From contig NW_006494789.1 of the NCBI RefSeq assembly GCF_000471905.2, positions 4,549,438 through 4,613,437 on the forward strand: a DNA stretch of 64,000 bases. Direction: 5' to 3'. The translations under genes and the position numbers were made by a program. The notes beneath the pieces were generated by a model. The model ran no database searches and had not been told where the DNA came from. It saw only the letters and a list, made by a program, of their open reading frames with translations. This document shows, piece after piece, positions 55,774-64,000 of the stretch (the stretch's first letter is position 1; every line of letters starts with the position of its first letter). The stretch is from Amborella trichopoda. Taxonomy: Eukaryota > Streptophyta > Magnoliopsida > Amborellales > Amborellaceae.

Positions 55774-58230
55774 CTCTATGACATATTGCATGACTTGTAC
55801 CCAAAATTCTTCATTATATCAAAATTACATAGTGAACTCTTCTTCAATCTTTATCCTCATCATATGCCACAATGTTTCATATACATCATATGATTACTCA
55901 TAATAATCAAATGAGATTTCAATTTACATAATCAATAAAGTATAGCATTAAAGCTCATACCACAAGGTTTTAAGAACCATATCAATATTCACATAACATA
56001 CTCAATTTTATCAATCATGAATAACTCAATAATAGTAAATATATAAAATTAACATGCAAACAATCATGAGGGAAGCCATGGTTCAAACCTCTTGTTTCCA
56101 GGCCATGAACCGATCTTTTAAGGACTTAGTTTTGTCTCAACGATGAGTACACAAGTGGTTTATTTATCTCAAGGGTATCTATCCAATTTTAGAAGCCTAT
56201 AAACCTTTAAAAACACTTCATATGGTTCAAAATCAATAATAAAATAAACCCACAACAGTTTTCATAAAGAATGAGATAGATCCGTTCAAAATCGAGCAAG
56301 ATAGAGCAAAACTATGTAGTATAGTCTACCGGACCACTAAAACAGAATTGCATGCAAAAGTGTGGACTCTAAATGATTCATAGAGGTAATAGATCTCTAG
56401 AATTTGAAACTCGAGTATGAGAAATGCACTAGAAAATTGGTGTAGAGAAAATCAAGTGTAAACTACGCTCAATCGAATGATCATCAAGTTATGAAGCTTA
56501 TAGGCAAATGGATGACTACTATATAAAAGGCAATCATAAAGATCACATGAAGCAAAGGATAAAAGCAATACAAAGCTACTGTAACTAAAAATTTACAGCA
56601 AGCTTTGAAATGGAAGATGATGAAGAACAATAAGAAAAAACTCGATGGAGGATTACCTTGATGATTGCTTAATATGGATTTGATCTCATGTAGTGTAGAA
56701 TCACCTTAAAGCTCTAAATATGATCAATGGAATGCAATGGAACAAGTTCTATAATGGCTGATGCGTTGAGCTCATGGGAGGTCATGCTCTCTCTCTCTCT
56801 CTAGGTTCCTTTTACTTGTGAAATTTCTTTTTCAAAAAGAAAAAATTGGTTGGATTGGACTATAAGGTTGTATTTATATGAAATGTTTGAGTATAATTAG
56901 ATCTCAACCCTTGATGCGTATCATCAATAGCACATGAGAGGCTAATTATCCTAGTCACTCATTCCCATCTACCAACTAGATGAAAAGATGAGATTTGTTA
57001 CCATTATCACCCACTAAAATCTTAGCTCAAAGCCACATTTACCTTATTGTCTTAGCCTTATACTTTTATTCCAAACACGTCCAAGTGTACTTAAAAAATA
57101 CCCTCAACATTTATTAAATCCATGAGTGTAGAGATTGTTCAAGGCCAAGGGAAAATTAGTAAATGACATCATCGTATGAGAAATGCAAAAAGTGGGTTAT
57201 AACACCACCAATAGAATTAACTCAACCCACACCCTTCACATGCACTTCACGCCTTCATATGGGTCACACCAATGAGGTGCATCCACATGATATATTCATA
57301 TACAATATGTCTCATGTGGATATTAATTTTAATAATAATTTTTATTTTAAAATTCCCTTGGTGCCACATGGCCACTCTATGGCCACTTCGGTGCCACATA
57401 GCATCCACATGGATGTCCTTATTTACAATTAAGGTACAAAAATATTGAAAATCACAGTTTTGGTGATTTAAAATATTCAAAACAAATATTAAAAATCCTA
57501 ATAAATATTTGAAATGTAATTACATATATTTACATCATTTCTTATTATAATTAAATTGGACCAAATATATATGTGAGATCTCAAGGCTTTGACTTAATAA
57601 TGTGAGTACTCCATTGGGCTAGCCCCGACCGGTGTCTCAAGCTAATCCAACAGACTTATGGTCCACAGTCTATGACAAGAACACATAATTGACCACATCA
57701 AAGTCACTGAGCTAGAGCTTCCCACTATCCGACTCTCAATGGATTACAGGTGTACCCTCGTAGGACATATTACTACTCTATTTCAGGGGTCCTCTCAAAA
57801 CACATGTGTACTAACTCTTTTAAGTTGGATAGTACTATAAAAGAGTGGCTTCCCCATGCTATTGTGGACATGTCATGGAACGGTCTCGTGTCGGGATACG
57901 GGCTCATGTCCCATACGCCATGACCATTTCATATAGGGCCAGCTCTCAATCAAACACTCGGGTACTATTGTTTTAGTTTTGGATTCTCCAAGCTCTGGCT
58001 TATCACATCAATATGAGGCATACTAATATATATAGTCCTAACTTAGAGGTGACCCTCACACGTCCCCAAGAGATTACTCCCTCAAAATGTAAGTCCTCAA
58101 TGCCTCGTAATACTCGAGGCAATATGAATCTGGGCCCCAGTGTACTAAGCACCCAGATTTAGTCTCTCTCTAGCTCCCACTGAGCGGAAGACTCTTAGCT
58201 TTAAGGCCTTGAAAGGACACATAGCTAACA
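55774..58230 (-). repeat. L left (3') LTR, main piece
   Basis: It aligns with 62345-63245 up to about 56672 and then continues alone. In element sense the LTR starts TGTTAGCTATG at 58230, directly after the polypurine tract. With the outer piece at 39903-40151 the LTR is about 2.7 kb, long for a Copia-type element. A TATA box lies at 56871-56878. Confidence 0.7.
56871..56878 (-). promoter_or_regulatory. TATA box of L LTR
   Basis: TATTTATA on plus is TATAAATA on minus, in CATATAAATACAACC context. A GA run (plus CTCTCT at 56788-56803) follows at the expected leader position. Confidence 0.55.
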
Positions 58231-58242
58231 TTCTCCCACTTG
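58231..58242 (-). other. L polypurine tract
   Basis: On the minus strand CCAAGTGGGAGAA lies immediately before TGTTAGC. This is the usual junction of plant Copia elements and fixes the end of the left LTR. Confidence 0.7.
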
Positions 58243-61200
58243 GTCATTTGAGGCCTTGTAAATGATTCTCTCTCTCTCATTCTAATACACAATTAAAGAA
58301 TTGTAAGTGTTCATTCTCAAACATAAAAGCACTACTCATATTATGCACAAGCATAAACCCTTGTATGCTCCATAAGCATGGTCAATCTATATGGTCCAAT
58401 AGTATGATCATTAGTCATGAACCAATAAAAGCCAAACATATGAATTCGTAAGAGAAAATTGTCATGAACTCTATCTATGTCCAATAAATGTCACATAAAC
58501 TACAAATCATAATTCAAATGTCATATGATTCATGTGTCAATATTCCACATCACAGTCATGTCAATGCCTCACATAATAATCTAATAGGCGCTAATGTAGA
58601 ATTAATCATCATTTTCAATAATCACATATTCTAGAAATGCAATAGGTATCCCTAATGAATAGAAACATAGGAGTTTAAGGTATGGCAAAGACTACATCAG
58701 TTGTATAGGCAGAATGGCTGACAGGATACAAGTTATATGGTATGGTCATCCCATTATCAATCTAGCGTATCTCCTGTGTATTCTCAGGTTTCCTAATTAC
58801 TTTTAGACAGACTTTCATATGCATGCTCATGATAATATATGCTCACATCAATTATTTTATTTACTATCTCAACATTTATTCATCTGCTCAAAAGTTCAAA
58901 ACTCTATGTTCATATCAATTCTCAAGTAACACGGGTTTGAACTCGGTCAAAAGTTCATTAAAATTACAATTTCATCTCTTGCATTGTTCTCAAAATTTCC
59001 TTAGTCATGGACTGGTATCTTATCCTTTCAAAACTAAGGTGTGCGAGTAGTGCTTGGACATTCAAGTATTTTATTTATCATTTAATGTATATAATTCTTA
59101 TTGATATTACACGCGGATTAGATGGCTAACAGGTGCCATCATGAACCTATTCATAAGATCTAATCCCAAGATCAAAAGAGGTTCATTTATAGATATCTGA
59201 GTTACCAAACACATAATATGTTTGGAATGTTATGGACAATATCTCATGCAATGTGGGACTTGATAATATTTATAGGGTTTTCTCTTTCATTTAGTCTCAC
59301 AAGTTATCTCATGGTAAACAACCAATTGCATTAAGTCATATGCATATGGTCTATGCATAAATAGTCACTATTTGTGTGACTAGCCCACAAAATGAGGTAT
59401 CCTTATCATCACATGGTCATGACACAATCCACACATAAATATGCAGCTCTACTTAAGTGGCTTATGCATGCTCCACCAAAAGGGGCTACTAGCCTTTAAG
59501 AGACTAGTAGAAGCTATCTAGTAGATCAATCATGTGAAAGTGAATGCATACAATCACCATGGCATGAAATGTATGTATGGACAAGTGAGGATCCATTACT
59601 CAGTGTCACACAAATCATTGAAAATTCAAAAGTTTAACATAGAGAAGGCTAGTAACTTTCACAAGTGGTGTTTTTCTAAGTGACTTAAGACTTCTCAATG
59701 TGGCACTAAATGAAAACAATAATACTTATAATGCAATAGAAGAAAATGGTTAATGGATTTATTACAAAATCAATTCCAAATGAGAGGTCAAACGCTCCAT
59801 TTGGTTCTTTTACAAATTATTCTTATTTAATGCCTTTTCTAAGTTTCTCATAAATGAAATTGATTTGAGATATGAGTTTTCCAAAATCAATATCAATGTT
59901 CTCTCTTTGATGATGGTTAAACTACTTAACTTACAAAAGATGCTCCCACTAAAACCAACAAGGTTATCTTTCCAAATAACTTGAATTTATGTTTTGAAAA
60001 AGCAGTTTACTTTTAAGGAAAACTTTAAAGGTTTCATAAAGAACTTTATTCAAATATTGGTGACTATGATATACTCAAAAATATTATGACACAAGGTTAT
60101 GGTCATACCATAACGTTAAATAGAGTTTAGCATAGTTACAACTCATCAATGCAAAGACAACACAAAGTAATAAAACTCAAAATAGGGCAGATACCCCTAT
60201 ATGGTTTCTAACATCCTCTTGTACTTAAAATATTCTAAATCTGGAAATCCTTGTTTAGAAAAACAATTGTTTAGGATAAAATCTCTTTCATCATATTTTT
60301 CTCAATTATTACAATCCATACCCAATATACATTTTTGTTCAGTTCATCTCAATTTCCAAAATAGTGAGAAGTCTGCTACTTTTAAGGAAAATCATATCTT
60401 ACACATAAAAACTCTTTTTTATGACCATTGAGCCTTACGTGTCATGTAATAATCATCATATCCCATCCATAACATAATACCACATTCACTTATATATGTA
60501 AGAATCATGTCGCGATCATGCATCACTTAAGTACTCACAAAATAAGAATACAATGCATCACATTATCTCATCATTTCGGAAAGTTCAAAACAATGCAGCA
60601 TATAGCTTGAGGGAACATAAAGAATAGTCCATGCCCATCTCATATTCATGATACATCTCATGTGTTCTCATGTCATAAAACAGCTCACAAATAACAATCA
60701 ATTCGCACATCCCACAAATCTCAAGCAATTACCAGTATAATGCTTGCACATGCAATATATCTTGAATTAGCCATATCCATTGGATCGATATTTTGAATCA
60801 AAGATCGTAGATCTAGGATCAAAGTACTTATGCATATGCCATGTGTCTCAAGCTCATACAAGAGTGGATACAAACATTCAAAAATCTCAATATGGAAGTA
60901 CTGGCCAAATTCAAACTCATAGCTTCTATAACTAGTCCAATCCTTCTAATCATTAATTCACATAATACATCAAGATATATTATCAACAATTACTCACAAG
61001 ATTTCATAAATTCAAAATAGTTTCTCTCAAATAAATGAATTCTCAATATATTAAAATATGGACAAAGGTAGAAAGGAGTCGTACTTTATAGTCTTAAAGC
61101 GACCAAGTCATAGTGTGTCAATCCCTTTGCTTTTGTTCCGTGATTTAGTTTCACCCTTTCTTTCTCTCTTTCGTCACTATCTCATTGTCTCATCCATTCA

Positions 61201-62102
61201 GATGTGTCTTTGGTCTTGATGACAATGTCTTTATACACTATCCGGGAGTAATCCATATCTAGACCAAGTCTCGGGTATTAAGTATTAAAACTCATACCTA
61301 CAATTCAGTGAAACGTTTTATAACTCCCCTACTGATCTAAAAAGCTCTAAAAACTCCCAAGAACTTTCAACGACTTATACTCCATAGTGGAATTACTAAA
61401 AAGTAAAGTTCCTATACCCCATACACACATAGGATACAATATATATTGTTTTCTTAGTTTTTCAAGAAGAGTACCATCTACTTCTTTGGACATAACTTCG
61501 TATTTACATAATTTTTAATCATGAGACTTATTCTCAGCTAAACTACACTCAAAATGACACAACTTTCCTTCAGAAAGTAACTCATAATAATAGACCAAAG
61601 TGAGTCAAATAATTAACCCTCTGAGAATTATTATGGGGAATTTACTCATGAGATTTTGTTTTTGAAAACTAGACACATTTTCCTTTAATAATAATGCATC
61701 CCCTATAAATTTTAATGTTATTAGATGGTTCAAAAGTGGTACACACAGTAGTACAAAGTTCCTGAAAATTTTTCTCATAAATCTGGTACACTTTAGTAAA
61801 TGGTCAATAACTTCCTAAATACATAGTACATGGCCATGAGACAATTTTCATGTTAAATTACACTCAAAAACACAAAATACGACAGAATATCATGCTCTTA
61901 TATAAATTATATAATGCCCTACCATTCTCTAAAAAGCCGTCAAGTGTTTTGAAAATTTTCAGTCACAGTTTTCATGATAATGATACAATCAATTCTCAAA
62001 ATCAAAGCACATACATCATGACAATCTTGATCAAGTGTTTATGCATTTTGAAAATCACATTATATACAATATATAAGGACTAAGTGCCCATATTAAAACC
62101 CT
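58243..62102 (-). other. L interior, non-coding
   Basis: 3.86 kb of AT-rich sequence lies between primer site and polypurine tract. Only short chance frames of up to about 77 codons are present. No gag, protease, RT, RNase H or integrase motif is seen on either strand. This interior supports the reading of L as a large retrotransposon derivative. Confidence 0.65.
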
Positions 62103-62116
62103 GGGCTCTGATACCA
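62103..62116 (-). other. L primer-binding site (tRNA-iMet type)
   Basis: On the minus strand TGGTATCAGAGCCC, the standard plant initiator-Met primer site, follows the LTR end CACCAACA after two bases. It sets element orientation and the inner end of the right LTR. Confidence 0.85.
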
Positions 62117-62118
62117 TT

Positions 62119-63245
62119 TGTTGGTGTATAAGACCAAGAGGCTAACAACATTAAAAAAAAATTTATTTATTGAATTAAAATACAAGGTTTTAAATACATG
62201 AATATCTCAATACAAAACTATCATACATAAATTTCAGCCCACAAGCTTGGTTTATACACATTTGAATAATGAAAATTCATCCCTAATAGGCCCTTTACAA
62301 ATCCCTTATAGAAAACTACAATTAAACTCAATACAATGTTCAAATGCTTACAATGTATATATCTACGACATATTACATGACTTACACTCAAAATTCCTCA
62401 TTAAATCGAAATTAAATAGTGATCTCTTCATCGATCTTCATCCTAATCATATGCCACAATGTTTCACATACATAATATGCTTGCTAATAATAATCAAATG
62501 AGACTTCAATTTACATAAACAATAAAGTGTTGCATTAAGCTTATACCACAAGATTTTAAGAATAATCTCAAAATTCACATAATAAACTCAATTTTGTCAA
62601 ACATGAATCACTAAATAATTGTGAATATATCAAATTAGCATGCAAATAATTATGGGTAAAACCATGGTTCGAACCTCTTGTGCCCGAGCCACGAGTGGGC
62701 TTTTTGAGAACTTAATTTTGTCCTAAAGATGAACGCACGAATGATTTATTTATCTCAAGGGAATCTATCCAATTTGGGAAGCTTATACACTTTTACAAAC
62801 ACTTCATATGATTCATAATCAATAATAAAATCAAATCACAGCAGTTTGCAAAAAGTATAAGAGAGATCCGATCAAAATATAGTAAGATAGAGCAAAACTA
62901 TATATTATAGTCCACTGGACCACCAAAACGGGATTGCATGTAAAAGTGTAGACGCTAAATTATTCATAGAGGTGATAGATTGCTAGAATTTGAAACTCGA
63001 GTATGAGAAATGCACCAGAAAAATGTGTAGAGAAAATCAAGGATAAACTATTCTTAATCGAATGATCATCAAGGAATGAAGCTCATAGTCAATGGATGAC
63101 TATCTTATAAAAGGCAATTATAAATATCATATGAAGCAATGGATAAAAAGCTTACAAAGCTATTGTAACTAAGAATTTACAGCAATCTTTGAAGTAGAAG
63201 ATGATGAAGAATAATAAGAAAAAACTCGACGGAAGGTTACCTTGA
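62119..63245 (-). repeat. L right (5') LTR, visible part
   Basis: 1127 bp align with the left LTR, from TGTTGGTG to TTACCTTGAT. Identity stops at about 63245, where a gag-like sequence takes over. This covers only the R/U5 side; the expected promoter part is not seen in the window. Confidence 0.7.
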
Positions 63246-63263
63246 TAATTACAGTCCTAACAG

Positions 63264-63528
63264 TCTCATACTCTGATGCGTACAAGTCGGGCATAGTCAT
63301 GAGTAGGATATACATGACAAGCATATTTTTACGCTTCCACTTGGCATATGCATCTCTCATAGCCTGTGATGCATTCCCTCTAGGCAGAGACGGTGGAACC
63401 TCGGTGAAGATATCACGGAAACCTTCCTCATAGAGCACATAACGAATCTTGTGTTTCCATGTAACATAGTTTGTGCCATCGAACCTCTCAATTTGTAAAC
63501 TTTCAGGAATGATACATTTTGCAGCCAT
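63264..63528 (-). pseudogene. Copia-type gag, N-terminal fragment
   Basis: The minus-strand reading starts MAAKCIIPESLQIERFDG, followed by NYVTWKHKIRYVLYEEG and KWKRKNMLVMYILLMTMP. These are the typical start of a plant Copia gag (UBN2/DUF4219-like), which forms the particle shell. About 90 residues are visible before the sequence passes into the L LTR copy. It could belong to an older Copia element into which L inserted, or to sequence joined to L. It is a fossil fragment. Confidence 0.72.
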
Positions 63529-63592
63529 GTTTTCTTGTACCAAAAGTACAAAATAACAAAATAAAACAAAATAGTGGTCGAATATGGGCAAG

Positions 63593-63889
63593 GATGTCAG
63601 ATAGTGTTTGAATTTTAATTTTTTTCTACAAATCCAAATCACTTGAAATTTTAGATTTGTGTTCTTCAAAATAGGTGAATCTACGAAAAATATCAAAAAA
63701 CAATTTTACAAAAAATAAATTAACCAAAATACCCCCAAACTTTTTTGGGGGGTATTTTGATCAATTTTTGTTACATGAATTATTTGTTTATATTTTTATT
63801 AGGTGCGCTTTGATGAGAAGAACATGCCTAAAATTTCAAGTGATTTGAATTTTTTTAAAAAAATTAAAATTTAAACACTATCAAACATC
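63593..63889. mobile_element. Foldback/MITE-like element of about 300 bp
   Basis: The two halves are imperfect reverse complements over nearly their whole length. GATAGTGTTT-type arms stand at the ends, AATCACTTGAAATTTTA pairs with TAAAATTTCAAGTGATT, and CAAAATACCCCC pairs with GGGGGTATTTTG around a short T-rich centre near 63743. There is no coding capacity. The superfamily and target duplication were not resolved. It lies just upstream, in minus-strand sense, of the gag fragment. Confidence 0.75.
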
Positions 63890-63963
63890 AGTGAGTGTCA
63901 GATTTGCTACAGAATTGTCCAAATTCAGTCTCGGTCATTCGCGTATGGGCATATGCAGTGACT

Positions 63964-63965
<2 letters not shown>

Positions 63966-64000
<35 letters not shown>
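63966..64000. repeat. (AT)n microsatellite at the window edge
   Basis: An uninterrupted AT run of 35 bases, cut by the window end. Confidence 0.95.

Larger units (their letters stand above)
39903..63245 (-). mobile_element. L: Copia-like LTR element without coding capacity, carrying nested G3
   Basis: Minus-strand signals give a full outline. The left (3') LTR is 39903-58230, with G3 inside it. A polypurine tract lies at 58231-58242, a non-coding interior at 58243-62102 and a tRNA-iMet primer site at 62103-62116. A right (5') LTR copy is seen from 62119 to at least 63245. LTR ends are TGTTAGC...CACCAACA in element sense. The iMet primer and AAGTGGGAGAA tract are typical of plant Copia elements. 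With no RT, integrase or gag inside, it fits a large retrotransposon derivative. Which part of the right LTR lies past 63245 is unclear. Confidence 0.72.

Noticed and set aside
57163-57480. Short frames on both strands near 57200-57480
   Set aside because: AT-rich LTR sequence of L with no domain and no counterpart elsewhere; chance frames.
62103-62116. tRNA-iMet gene fragment
   Set aside because: The match is only the primer-site length and lies two bases inside an LTR end, so it is a primer-binding site.

Overview
This window is repeat-dominated plant DNA. Every recognisable coding segment belongs to a mobile element or to a domain that elements carry. I see no intact host gene, tRNA, rRNA or CRISPR array. 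Long Ty3/gypsy elements with Tat-type architecture, Copia-type ends primed by initiator tRNA-Met and a plant mobile domain (PMD) indicate an angiosperm with a large genome. The species cannot be named from this sequence.

The layout is a nest of at least five elements. The outermost, T0, contributes 1-1612 and 36469-39902. It carries a minus-strand PMD sequence and its tandem repeats. Tat element G1 (1618-36463, target duplication AGGGC) sits inside T0. A second Tat-like element, G2 (12562-28501), sits inside the integrase region of G1. To the right, a minus-strand Copia-like element L (39903 to at least 63245) also sits in T0. A third Tat element, G3 (40152-55768, target duplication TACAT), sits inside the left LTR of L. 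At the right edge are a Copia gag fragment, a 300-bp foldback element and an AT microsatellite.

G1 and G3 show gag, reverse transcriptase, RNase H, a second archaeal-type RNase H and integrase, in that order. I could not see a protease domain in either. G2 shows gag and protease but no reverse transcriptase, RNase H or integrase. It looks like a gag-only partner that would depend on relatives such as G1 and G3. All three are fossils with many breaks. Paired LTRs differ by very roughly 13-20% by eye. G2 looks younger than G1, as the nesting requires.

The most interesting unexplained material is the 2-5 kb of non-coding sequence between coding region and 3' LTR. It is packed with tandem repeats and short inverted repeats whose arms appear to co-vary. 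These include an array in G2 where GGGAG/CTCCC units alternate with GGGGG/CCCCC units, a row of four hairpins found in all three elements, and a 35-bp repeat that always keeps GGTC...GACC. G2 and T0 also have a minus-strand TATA box ahead of minus-strand coding-like sequence, which fits the antisense ORFs known from the Tat clade.
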